A stretch of DNA of 64,000 bases, taken from NCBI RefSeq assembly GCF_017875465.1, contig NZ_JAGGMQ010000001.1, positions 5,022,001-5,086,000 on the forward strand, in the 5' to 3' direction. The number at the start of each line of letters is the position of its first letter. Position 1 is the first letter of the stretch. This document shows, piece after piece, positions 17,430-25,065 of the stretch. This stretch comes from Winslowiella toletana (GTDB taxonomy: Bacteria > Pseudomonadota > Gammaproteobacteria > Enterobacterales > Enterobacteriaceae). Position numbers and translations under genes: made by a program. The notes under the pieces were generated by a model. It worked only from the letters and a program-made list of their open reading frames with translations. It made no database searches and was not told the origin of the DNA.

Positions 17430-17705
17430 GATTTGTCTCCTGTATTGCGGTTAGCAGACTGTTAATTTCTGAAAAATAGTGGTTAAATTAACAGCGACAA
17501 AAAAGACTATGGCAAAGAAATAATAAATCCGGTTTTATCAGGACGGTTTATATTGCATTCAGTCTGAATAAGTCACTATCAGTAAAAACACTGATATATC
17601 GATTATCATAAACATTCATAAATTAATTATTGTGATTTAGTTAATAAGCATATTATTCATTGTAAGTAATGCGGGCACGGGTGATTTTTCACAAGGAGAC
17701 ACAAT
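17430..17705. promoter_or_regulatory. AT-rich divergent promoter region of the SctO-like/SsrB-like pair
   Basis: A 276-bp strongly AT-rich spacer between two divergent starts, each with a good ribosome binding site (AGGAGAC on both sides). Such composition is typical of H-NS-bound horizontally acquired promoters; this is an inference from composition only. No exact SsrB box can be assigned by eye. Confidence 0.45.
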
Positions 17706-18341
17706 ATGTCCGAACACAAAATATTGCTGGTAGATGATCATCAACTTATTGCTAACGGTATTGTTAGCATGCTAGACCCTTACCCCTGTTTCAGGATAGT
17801 AGGGTATATCAACGACGGGCTGGCAGTATATAAGGCCTGTCGTACTTATCAGCCGGATATTATTCTGCTTGATACCAGCCTGCCGGGTATCAATGGGCTT
17901 GATATGTTGCCACAGTTACATAAGCGCTGGCCGCAAATGCAGATTTTGGTCTATTCCGCCAGTAATGAAGAGCATCTGGTAGTACGCGCGCTCTGCGCTG
18001 GTGCGTCAGGTTATGTACTGAAAAGCAGTTGCCAGAAAATTTTACTGGCAGGGTTACAGTGTGTGGCGATAAAAAAAACCTATATCGACCCGGCGCTTAA
18101 TGCCGTCGCGATCCACAAGGCAATATGTGATAATCTGAGGCCGCATCAGCTACTGACGCCGCGCGAAAGCCAGATTCTGCAACTGATTTCTGAAGGGCAT
18201 ACTAACCGGCTGATTGCCGAACAACTCTGTATCAGCGTCAAAACTGTGGAGACTCATCGGTTGAATATTATGGGCAAACTGAATGTGCATAAAGTTACCC
18301 ATTTGCTTAGCTGTTCACGACGTCTTGGTTTAACCCTGTAA
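17706..18341 (+). CDS. SsrB-like NarL/LuxR-family response regulator
   Basis: A 211-aa response regulator strikingly similar over its whole length to Salmonella SsrB (recalled sequence, 212 aa). Receiver domain: acidic pair 'DD' at residues 10-11, phospho-acceptor Asp56 ('DIILLDTSLPGINGLD'), Lys in 'GYVLKSS'. DNA-binding LuxR helix-turn-helix: 'LLTPRESQILQLISEGHTN' to 'ISVKTVETHRLNI'. Cys203, the residue described as a redox sensor in SsrB, is at the same position. SsrB activates the SPI-2 type III system and unlinked virulence genes. ATG 17706 follows AAGGAGACACAAT. No SsrA-like kinase is encoded nearby, so it is an orphan in this window. It is divergent from an SctO-like gene, and srfABC lies 12 kb downstream. 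Confidence 0.87.
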   Translation: MSEHKILLVDDHQLIANGIVSMLDPYPCFRIVGYINDGLAVYKACRTYQPDIILLDTSLPGINGLDMLPQLHKRWPQMQILVYSASNEEHLVVRALCAGASGYVLKSSCQKILLAGLQCVAIKKTYIDPALNAVAIHKAICDNLRPHQLLTPRESQILQLISEGHTNRLIAEQLCISVKTVETHRLNIMGKLNVHKVTHLLSCSRRLGLTL

Positions 18342-18346
18342 TCAGC

Positions 18347-18374
18347 GCCTGCCCTGACCGGCAGGCACTTTTAA
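18347..18374 (+). terminator. Terminator after the SsrB-like gene
   Basis: GCCTGCC / GGCAGGC stem with a 6-base loop (18347-18366) followed by ACTTTTAA, directly after the regulator's stop codon. It may also serve the convergent minus-strand gene ending at 18378. Confidence 0.7.
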
Positions 18375-18377
18375 CGC

Positions 18378-19688
18378 TTAAGGTTGCGCGCCAGTGACAC
18401 GCCAGACGGTATCACCGGCATCATCCGCAATTAACAGCCCGCCCTGCTGATCCATCGCAAGGCCAACGGGGAGCCCTCTGACTTGTTTCTGGTCGGCAGT
18501 AAGAAAACCGCTAACCACCGTTTTGGGCTGACCAACCGGTTTGCCATCTTTAAACGCGACCCAGGCCACACGATAGCCATTTAGCGGTTTCCGGTTCCAG
18601 CTGCCGTGCTCACTGATAAATGCGCCGCCACGATATTCAGCCGGCAGATTGTCGCCGGTATAGAACCACAGGCCAAGCGGTGCGACATGCGAACTGAGGG
18701 CATAATCGGGTTTGAGCGCTTTTGCCACCAAATCAGGCCGCGGCGGCTGTACGCGCTGATCGATATGCTGACCAAAGTAGCTGTACGGCCAGCCATAAAA
18801 GCCGCCTTCCTGCACCGAGGTAAGATAATCCGGCACCAGATCCGCGCCAATTTCATCACGTTCGTTCACCACGGCCCATAATTTCCCGCTTTGCGGTTCC
18901 CATTGCAGTCCGGTGGGGTTACGCAAGCCACTGGCATAAATCCGGCTGGCACCACTTTTTGTGTCCACTTCCAGAATGGCCGCCCGGCGATATTCAGCGC
19001 CGATGCCGTTCTCAGTGATATTACTGTTAGAACCGACCCCGACATACAGCTTGCTGCCATCAGGGCTGGCCAGCAGCGCCTTGGTCCAGTGGTGATTGAT
19101 GGGGCCACCAGGCAGTTCAGTCAGTTCGCTGCCGGGATCGCTGATTTCCGTTGCTCCGCTCTGATAATGATATTTCATCAGCCCGTCAGCATTCGCCACA
19201 TACAGCGTATCGCCGATCAGTTGTACGCCGAACGGAGAATGGAGATGTTGCAGGAAAATATGTTTTTCCCAGTTTTTACCGTCACCGCTGCTGTTACGCA
19301 GCAGAGTAATGCGGTCACCGCCTTTACCACCTTTGCCGGACGCTTTCTGTACCATCCCCATAATCAGCTGTTTAGGCCTGGTGGTCGGTTTAGCCGGTCC
19401 ATTGGCTTCGACCACCAGAATATCGTTATTCGGCAACACATAGAGCTGACGGGGATGCAGAAATCCGTCAGCCACCTTGTCAATTTTTAGCCCGTCGGCG
19501 ACCTTCGGCATTTCGCCCTGCTGCCATGGCGTGCCTTCCGGCACCTGCATCGGTGGCAACAAAAAGTTCTGCGCTTCCGGCAGCACCGGATTAGCGCCGG
19601 TCTGCTGTTCCGGCGCGACTTTTGCACCGTTATCGCAAGCCGTCAGCAGCAGTGGCAGGGTCAGGATCACACCTGTGATTCGATTCAT
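18378..19688 (-). CDS. PQQ-type sugar/sorbosone dehydrogenase-like lipoprotein
   Basis: A 436-aa exported lipoprotein: signal peptide with lipobox 'LLTAC' (Cys18), then a six-bladed beta-propeller of the glucose/sorbosone dehydrogenase (GSDH) family. Seen: 'LHPRQLYVLPNNDILVVEAN', 'HSPFGVQLIGDTLYVANADG', 'GLRNPTGLQWEPQSGKLW' (in parts), 'VNERDEIGADLVPDY' and 'VRGLPVGLAMDQQGGLLIADD' at the end. These match the L-sorbosone dehydrogenase family. Members bind PQQ and oxidise sugars in the periplasm; whether this one has activity is not known, and no pqq genes are in the window. It lies 9 bases downstream of the DUF2231 membrane protein, probably co-transcribed, which could be its electron-transfer or anchoring partner (inference). 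Confidence 0.85.
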   Translation of the reverse strand: MNRITGVILTLPLLLTACDNGAKVAPEQQTGANPVLPEAQNFLLPPMQVPEGTPWQQGEMPKVADGLKIDKVADGFLHPRQLYVLPNNDILVVEANGPAKPTTRPKQLIMGMVQKASGKGGKGGDRITLLRNSSGDGKNWEKHIFLQHLHSPFGVQLIGDTLYVANADGLMKYHYQSGATEISDPGSELTELPGGPINHHWTKALLASPDGSKLYVGVGSNSNITENGIGAEYRRAAILEVDTKSGASRIYASGLRNPTGLQWEPQSGKLWAVVNERDEIGADLVPDYLTSVQEGGFYGWPYSYFGQHIDQRVQPPRPDLVAKALKPDYALSSHVAPLGLWFYTGDNLPAEYRGGAFISEHGSWNRKPLNGYRVAWVAFKDGKPVGQPKTVVSGFLTADQKQVRGLPVGLAMDQQGGLLIADDAGDTVWRVTGAQP

Positions 19689-19697
19689 AACATCTCC

Positions 19698-20123
19698 TTA
19701 AGCTGTGCGCTGACGCAGGGCGAGTTGCAGATTGGCGAGACTTAGCAGAACCACCACCAGCGTGGAAAGCGTCACCCCTGCGGGCATCGCCGCCCATGCA
19801 TCACGACTGTGAATAAAGGCGTTAACGATCGCCAGTACTATTGCCAGCGCATTGGCCCAGAAATGAAATCTGACGCCAGGCTGTGGCAGGATGCTGCGGG
19901 TGATCCATAGCTGCGCCAGATTAATCAGTCGCGGAATAATCGCCAGCAGTAAACCCATAACAATCAACCAGCTGGCGCCCTGCACCCAAAATATTTCATA
20001 GCTGTAGAGATAAATAATGTCGAATATCCAGCCAGCGACAAAAAAGCCGAGTGGCAGCGGGTTTAACAGTTCATAAATCGCGACGGCCAGCGCCGAATGC
20101 TGCCTGTTACCATTGGCCTTCAT
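19698..20123 (-). CDS. DUF2231 family inner-membrane protein
   Basis: A 141-aa protein with four predicted membrane segments (about residues 24-44, 52-68, 88-106, 113-133). The N-terminal 'ELLNPLPLGFFVAGWIFDIIY' region and overall layout match DUF2231. Such proteins are often encoded beside heme- or PQQ-dependent sugar dehydrogenase genes, as here. Function unknown. The start ATG at 20123 is preceded by an AGGAGTCTGTAA-like ribosome binding site on the minus strand. Confidence 0.8.
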   Translation of the reverse strand: MKANGNRQHSALAVAIYELLNPLPLGFFVAGWIFDIIYLYSYEIFWVQGASWLIVMGLLLAIIPRLINLAQLWITRSILPQPGVRFHFWANALAIVLAIVNAFIHSRDAWAAMPAGVTLSTLVVVLLSLANLQLALRQRTA

Positions 20124-20312
20124 TTACAGACTCCTTTAGCATCATCAACATGCCTTACGGCGGGAAGTTCGCCAGCAGGCTTTTTAGTACTGGTAATATA
20201 TTAGTAAAATTAATCAGATTGCGTAAATTAAAAGCGCAAACAGATTAAGCGCGTTGACCCGCCAGCCACTATCCTGCAGCATACTGGCGCCAGCAATTAA
20301 CAGGAGCAGGTT

Positions 20313-20747
20313 ATGCAATATCCGCGGGTAGGCGTCGGGGTACTGATTTTTCGCGAAGGGAAGATACTGCTGGGTTGTCGCAAAGGCAGCCATGGCGCAG
20401 AAAGCTGGTCAGCACCGGGCGGACATCTGGATTTTGGCGAGTCAGTTGAACAATGCGCGCGGCGCGAAGTACTGGAAGAGACCGGTTTACAGCTGATGAC
20501 TCTCCACACCGGCCCGGTGACCAATGATATTTTTGTCGGGGAACAGAAACACTATATCACCCTGTTTGCACTGGCTTATGCACCCGCTGGCGAGCCACGG
20601 CTGCGCGAACCGGATAAATGCAGCGGCTGGCAGTGGTTTGCTACTGATGCACTGCCCTCACCGCTCTTTTTACCGCTGCAGAATCTGCTGTTACAGCACG
20701 GTGCTGACACACTTACCCGCCTGGCGCATCCCTCGCTAATCGGTTAA
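20313..20747 (+). CDS. Nudix hydrolase
   Basis: A 144-aa Nudix pyrophosphohydrolase. The Nudix box is complete: G-x5-E-x7-R-E-x-x-E-E-x-G seen as 'GHLDFGESVEQCARREVLEETGL' spread over about residues 36-58. The fold starts at 'RVGVGVLIFREGKILLGCR', close to nucleotide-triphosphate-cleaning members (MTH1/NUDT15-like), so a house-cleaning role on modified NTPs is likely. ATG 20313 has an AACAGGAGCAGGTT site before it. Its stop overlaps that of the convergent minus-strand gene by a few bases. Confidence 0.92.
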   Translation: MQYPRVGVGVLIFREGKILLGCRKGSHGAESWSAPGGHLDFGESVEQCARREVLEETGLQLMTLHTGPVTNDIFVGEQKHYITLFALAYAPAGEPRLREPDKCSGWQWFATDALPSPLFLPLQNLLLQHGADTLTRLAHPSLIG

Positions 20748-22099
20748 CACCCGCTTTCACTATCATGCCGTGCGCCAGGCTGTGGTTCCGCAGCCTGGGC
20801 GTGACAATAGAAGAAGGGAATATAACCAACTCCCAGCATCAACCCGATTACCATGCTTTTAAACACATCGGCAAACGGCACCGCATTAACCCCTGAATAG
20901 ACTGAACTGAACTGCGATGCTCGCGCCGCTACCGTCGTCAGCAGCCGGTCGGTAGCGGTCTGATAATTGATCTCGTGCAGCGGACGCACGCGCAGATCAA
21001 AGCTGACGGCAGTATTATGCTGCGCCTGAGCGCTCAGACCGCGGTAGGTCATTTCATCCGCCGTTTCACCAATGGTATTGATGATCGCCTTGCCTAACAT
21101 CGTGGCGACTGCGTTACCCAGTAACGGCTCCAGCGCTCTGACCAGCAGGGTCATACCTTCGGATACCAGCATCTGATTGCCGCTGTAGGCAATGGCAGAT
21201 TCGCCACAGGCTTCCAGATTCAGCCCTGGTTTACTGTTGTCCGACAGTTGCAGAAAATACTGAGCGGTATCGCGCAGCGGGACATAAATAAACACCGCAG
21301 CAATTAGCGCATTAGCGGCCAGAGCAATCCCGGCAGTGGCAACCAGCGCAGAACCCGCCCCAGTGATTAACGCGATATTAGCCAGCCGCGCGCTGAGGCT
21401 GGCGGCGGTCTGCGTTCCCGCATGCAGATCGCGGGCAATGCCCGCCAGCTGGAGTGCGACAGGCATCGCAATGGCAATCGCCCCCATGGTGATCGAAGCG
21501 GAGACCGGCGCATTCTTTAATAATACCGGTAATAGATTTTTTGCCACATACTCACGCAATGCAGTAGGGATGGCCACTGACACCAGGTTACGACTAAGCG
21601 CTAAACCAAAGTTTCTGCCATGGCGCTGTAAAGAATCCAGCCTGCGGACGCAGGAGGCAGAGGATAAATAATTAAGGCCCTGCGCATTCTGACTGATTGC
21701 ATCCTCCGGCATAGCGATGTGGGTTTCTTCTTTTACTGATGTCCCGTTCTCATGGAGGTAATTGTTATTTCTGCCTGCCAGCGGTGATGACGAATGAATA
21801 TCATCAGGCATATTGATGACGATATAATCAGCATGTTCTTTGTTTATCCCGCGGGGCTTATATTCCGCCAGGAAATATAATTGCTGACACGAAATGTTTT
21901 TGGTCAGCGTCAGGGTATCGGCCAGCACAGAATGCGCCGAAATTTCAGCGGGTGGCAAGGCAAACGATAACAGATTATCAGGTACCGACAATGTACGGCG
22001 TAATTCTGTCAGAAAGTGTTTCGGCGCAGGTGATGAAGATAGATCCGGCATACTCAGATAATGCCCGGCAAGATATTTATTGTTGTTGTCAGTAATCAC
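20744..22099 (-). CDS. Unknown 451-aa protein, candidate secreted/membrane-inserting protein
   Basis: No family recognised. It starts with GTG at 22099 behind a strong AAGGAG site 7 bases away. The first ~160 residues are hydrophilic, Ser/Asn-rich, without a signal peptide. Residues ~170-300 contain several long Ala/Ile/Val-rich segments ('SITMGAIAIAMPVALQLAG', 'LITGAGSALVATAGIALAA', 'ALIAAVFIYVPL') that look membrane-active. A Cys/Gly-rich part follows, then a last hydrophobic helix ('SMVIGLMLGVGYIPFFYC') and a short polar tail. This layout (soluble secretion-competent N-terminus, hydrophobic core) resembles type III effectors or translocators that insert into host membranes. That is inference, prompted by the nearby SsrB-like and SctO-like genes. 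Not in an operon. Confidence 0.6.
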   Translation of the reverse strand: MITDNNNKYLAGHYLSMPDLSSSPAPKHFLTELRRTLSVPDNLLSFALPPAEISAHSVLADTLTLTKNISCQQLYFLAEYKPRGINKEHADYIVINMPDDIHSSSPLAGRNNNYLHENGTSVKEETHIAMPEDAISQNAQGLNYLSSASCVRRLDSLQRHGRNFGLALSRNLVSVAIPTALREYVAKNLLPVLLKNAPVSASITMGAIAIAMPVALQLAGIARDLHAGTQTAASLSARLANIALITGAGSALVATAGIALAANALIAAVFIYVPLRDTAQYFLQLSDNSKPGLNLEACGESAIAYSGNQMLVSEGMTLLVRALEPLLGNAVATMLGKAIINTIGETADEMTYRGLSAQAQHNTAVSFDLRVRPLHEINYQTATDRLLTTVAARASQFSSVYSGVNAVPFADVFKSMVIGLMLGVGYIPFFYCHAQAAEPQPGARHDSESGC

Positions 22100-22330
22100 T
22101 TAACACTCCTTAAACATTATAAGGAGAAATTAAACGCCCTTTTCTCCCCTGAATGGTTAAGCGTAGAGGGCAAAATCTGACCGACTTATAAAAAAAGCTC
22201 ATTGTGATATACATCACATCATAGGAAATACTTATCTGTCATCAGCAATGCAATCATAAATTGTTTATATTTAAGAGCAGCACCGGTAAATATTACTGCT
22301 CTTAAATTTTACTGCAGCGGGTAAAAACTG

Positions 22331-23395
22331 TTATGGAATCAATTTTTCCGCACGCAGTTTCTCAAACAGATCGATAAAGGCATCGCGGGTACACTGATAA
22401 CCGTTAAAGCCTGCTTTGCGACTTTTACTGATATCCGTAATCACTTCCATTGGACGCCCCAGATCGGCATCGGTATGCCACCATGACGCCAGCCTGGTGA
22501 TATCCGCCTGCTGTAAATCATGCTGCTGCGCAATGTCCCGCCACTGCGCAGCAGCATCCTGCATGCGCCCTTCCAGCGGTTGCATCTCTCCGCTAAATGG
22601 CGCCGCTTCAATACCGAAGTAATCGGCAATCTGCGACCACATCCACTGCCAGCGAAAAACATCGCCGTTAACCACGTTAAAATCTTCGTTTACCGCCTGC
22701 TTACTGCTGGCAGCCCACAGCAGCTGATCGGCCAGCAGCCGCGCATCGGTCATATCCGTGAGGCCAGCCCACTGCTGAGCCGATCCCGGAAAAACAAATG
22801 GCTGCCCGCTCTGTTTGCACAGCGTGGCGTACACCGCCAGAGTCTGTCCCATATTCATCGCATTACCCAGCGCATATCCGATGATGGTATGCGGACGGTG
22901 GACACTCCAGCTGAAACCGTATTTTTCCGCAGCCGCAAACACTTCATCTTCCTGCGCATAGTAGAAATTATCGACCGGCTGACGTCCCTGCTCTTCACGG
23001 AACGGTGTCTGCGGCACTTCACCTTTACCATAGGCATCGAACGGGCCAAGGTAATGTTTCAGACCAGTAACCAGCGCCACGTGACCGCCGCGCAATTTAT
23101 TACCGAACGCGTCAAGCACATGGCGCACCATTGCGCCATTTACGCGGATATTCTGCTGTTCATTTTCCTGACGCGCCCAGACGCTGAAAAACACCTTATC
23201 GACTTCAATGTCCTGCAACGCCTGATTTACCGCCGCTTCAGAGGTGAGATCGGCAGTCAGCGCAATACACCCCTCTGGCACTGGCGTATTACCGCGCGAC
23301 AGACCATAAACCTGCCAGCCCTCGGCCAGCAAACGCGTCGCCAGCGCACTGCCCACTACACCGCTGACGCCCACAATCAATGCACGTGATTTCAT
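22331..23395 (-). CDS. PRISE-type SDR reductase
   Basis: A 354-aa NAD(P)H-dependent short-chain dehydrogenase/reductase of the extended type. Seen: nucleotide-binding 'VGVSGVVGSALATRL' at residues 8-22, 'VYGLSRG' after beta2, and the motif 'NFYYAQED', which is the signature of the PRISE group (progesterone 5-beta-reductase/iridoid synthase-like enone reductases; the second Tyr is catalytic). ATG 23395 is chosen over the longer frame because CAGGAG lies 7 bases upstream and it gives the normal N-terminus. Divergent from a LysR regulator, which is likely its regulator. Confidence 0.88.
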   Translation of the reverse strand: MKSRALIVGVSGVVGSALATRLLAEGWQVYGLSRGNTPVPEGCIALTADLTSEAAVNQALQDIEVDKVFFSVWARQENEQQNIRVNGAMVRHVLDAFGNKLRGGHVALVTGLKHYLGPFDAYGKGEVPQTPFREEQGRQPVDNFYYAQEDEVFAAAEKYGFSWSVHRPHTIIGYALGNAMNMGQTLAVYATLCKQSGQPFVFPGSAQQWAGLTDMTDARLLADQLLWAASSKQAVNEDFNVVNGDVFRWQWMWSQIADYFGIEAAPFSGEMQPLEGRMQDAAAQWRDIAQQHDLQQADITRLASWWHTDADLGRPMEVITDISKSRKAGFNGYQCTRDAFIDLFEKLRAEKLIP

Positions 23396-23494
23396 TTTTT
23401 TGCTCCTGTAAGTGATATCAGCAAGCTTAATATGGAATTTAATTCCTATCCCGGGTATAAATTCATAAATTTCACGACAAAAATTCATTAATTC

Positions 23495-24400
23495 ATGATC
23501 TCCAGCGACCGCCTGAAAGGCATCACCCCTTTTGTGATCAGTGTGGAAACCGGCAGCTTTACTGCCGCGGCAGAGAAGCTACATCTGAGCAACTCGGCAA
23601 TCAGTAAAAGTATCGCCAGACTGGAGGAGCGCTTAGGATCGCGCCTGTTTGATCGCACCACCCGTAGCCTGGTGCTGACTGATGCCGGTCAGGCGTTTTA
23701 TCAGACCTGTAGTCGGGTACTGGATGAGCTGGCGGAAGCCGAATCGGTGCTGGCGGCACAGCGTAATCGTCCGGCGGGTCGCCTGCGTATCGCCCTGCCA
23801 CACTCCTTTGGCCGCCTGCAGGTGCTGCCGCTGCTTAATCGCTTCTGCCGTGAATATCCGGATGTGCAGCTGAATATTACTTTTACTGACCGCTTTATTG
23901 ACCTGATTGAAGATGGCATTGATATCGCGGTACGCATTGGCGGCCCAGCCGATTACCCGGCATCACTGGGATATCACTATCTTGGCAGTGAACAACTGAT
24001 ATTTTGCGCCGCGCCGGACTATCTGCAACAGCACGGCGCCCCCTTATCCGCCGATCAGCTGAGTGCCCATCGCTGCGTAGCCTACGCCCGTCATGATGGC
24101 AGCACCACGCCCTGGACATTTACCGCCGCCGACGGACGCACCATGACGCGTGAGATTTCACATGCGATGGCGCTGGGCGATGGCGAAGCCTTGCTGACAG
24201 CGGTGGTGGATGGCATGGGTGTGGCGCAGATTGCCAGCTGGCTGGCGCGCGAACCGCTGGCGCGTGGTGAACTGACGCCACTGCTTGAACCGCTGGTGGT
24301 TGAGGGGTTGCCGCTGTATCTGCTATGGCCACAGAAAAAGCAGCTGACGCCGAAGGTTGATGCCCTGTTACAGGCCTTAAAGCAGCTTAAAATCCATTAG
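23495..24400 (+). CDS. LysR-family transcriptional regulator
   Basis: A 301-aa LysR-type regulator. N-terminal winged helix-turn-helix 'GSFTAAAEKLHLSNSAISKSI' (about residues 16-37) followed by 'RLGSRLFDRTTRSLVLTDAG', and a two-lobed co-inducer domain from residue ~90. It most resembles the subgroup whose effector domain begins 'GRLRIALPHSFGR'. The 99-bp gap to the divergent PRISE reductase gene should contain a shared operator, the usual arrangement for LysR control of the neighbour and of itself. Confidence 0.93.
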   Translation: MISSDRLKGITPFVISVETGSFTAAAEKLHLSNSAISKSIARLEERLGSRLFDRTTRSLVLTDAGQAFYQTCSRVLDELAEAESVLAAQRNRPAGRLRIALPHSFGRLQVLPLLNRFCREYPDVQLNITFTDRFIDLIEDGIDIAVRIGGPADYPASLGYHYLGSEQLIFCAAPDYLQQHGAPLSADQLSAHRCVAYARHDGSTTPWTFTAADGRTMTREISHAMALGDGEALLTAVVDGMGVAQIASWLAREPLARGELTPLLEPLVVEGLPLYLLWPQKKQLTPKVDALLQALKQLKIH

Positions 24401-24967
24401 TCAGCGCGCCAGCGGGTAGTGGATAAGATCGTGCAGACGTACGTTCTCTGTCGTTGCATTGCGATAGGTATGGGCGCAGTCCGCCTGGAACCGTAGCGCA
24501 TCACCGGCCGCAAGCTGATGCCAGATATCATTGACCATCAGCTCCAGCTGACCTTCAATCACAATAACATGCTCAATCACCCCCGGTTCATGGGGTGAAG
24601 AGGCGCTGACCGCGCCGGGCGCCAGATCGACCACAAACATATCAAAGCCGAGCTGAGGGTCGAAGGGAAAAACCGGCACCACGCGCATATCGGCATTGGC
24701 CTGACTGAAAGCCGCCAGATTGTGGTAACGCTGCACGGTGATCGCCGCAGGCGTCACCGCCGGTTCGATAAAAGCGGAAAAGGCGACATTAAAACCGGTG
24801 GCGATTTTCCACAGGGTCGCCACCGTCGGACTGGACTCCGCGCGTTCTATCTGGCCAAGCATCGCCTTACTGACACCGGTGCGCGCTGCCGCCTCGGTTA
24901 AACTCCACTGGCGTTCTGCACGCAAATGCTTAAGCGTTAACGCCAGCTGCTGATTAAGTTGCTGCAT
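24401..24967 (-). CDS. XRE-cupin transcriptional regulator
   Basis: A 188-aa regulator with an N-terminal helix-turn-helix ('WSLTEAAARTGVSKAMLGQIERAESSPTVATLW' in parts, about residues 16-50) and a C-terminal cupin sensor domain (from ~110: 'HEPGVIEHVIVIEGQLEL', 'LAAGDALRFQAD'). The frame is open to 25048 through the operator region, but the start is put at ATG 24967 (or 24970), directly after a GAGGAGA ribosome site. It is divergent from the BenE-like transporter gene. The intergenic space holds two near-identical palindromes, probably its binding sites. Likely represses or activates the transporter in response to a small ligand (inference). Confidence 0.9.
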   Translation of the reverse strand: MQQLNQQLALTLKHLRAERQWSLTEAAARTGVSKAMLGQIERAESSPTVATLWKIATGFNVAFSAFIEPAVTPAAITVQRYHNLAAFSQANADMRVVPVFPFDPQLGFDMFVVDLAPGAVSASSPHEPGVIEHVIVIEGQLELMVNDIWHQLAAGDALRFQADCAHTYRNATTENVRLHDLIHYPLAR

Positions 24968-25005
24968 CATTCTCCTCACTGTTCTGCCTGCCAGTGTAGC
25001 GACTT

Positions 25006-25021
25006 GTGCGTTATAACGCAC
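25006..25021. promoter_or_regulatory. Palindromic operator 1 between XRE-cupin gene and benE-like gene
   Basis: Perfect 16-bp palindrome GTGCGTTATAACGCAC. A second copy differing at one base lies with its centre 27 bp downstream. Position between divergent starts suggests binding of the XRE-cupin regulator. Confidence 0.75.
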
Positions 25022-25032
25022 GGTGTTATGTT

Positions 25033-25048
25033 GTGCGCTATAACGCAC
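25033..25048. promoter_or_regulatory. Palindromic operator 2 between XRE-cupin gene and benE-like gene
   Basis: GTGCGCTATAACGCAC, one base off a perfect palindrome and one base off operator 1. It ends 17 bp before the transporter start codon, so a bound regulator would cover the transporter promoter or ribosome access region. Confidence 0.75.
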
Positions 25049-25065
25049 TAGCAGGATTAAAAACC

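Noticed and set aside
16983..22099. A complete type III secretion system
   Set aside because: Only an SctO-like protein, an SsrB-like regulator and speculative effectors are seen; no ATPase, export gate, needle or secretin gene is in the window.
22520..23389. Open frame of 289 codons on the plus strand
   Set aside because: Antisense to the PRISE reductase gene, whose motifs are clear; no start signal or recognisable domain.
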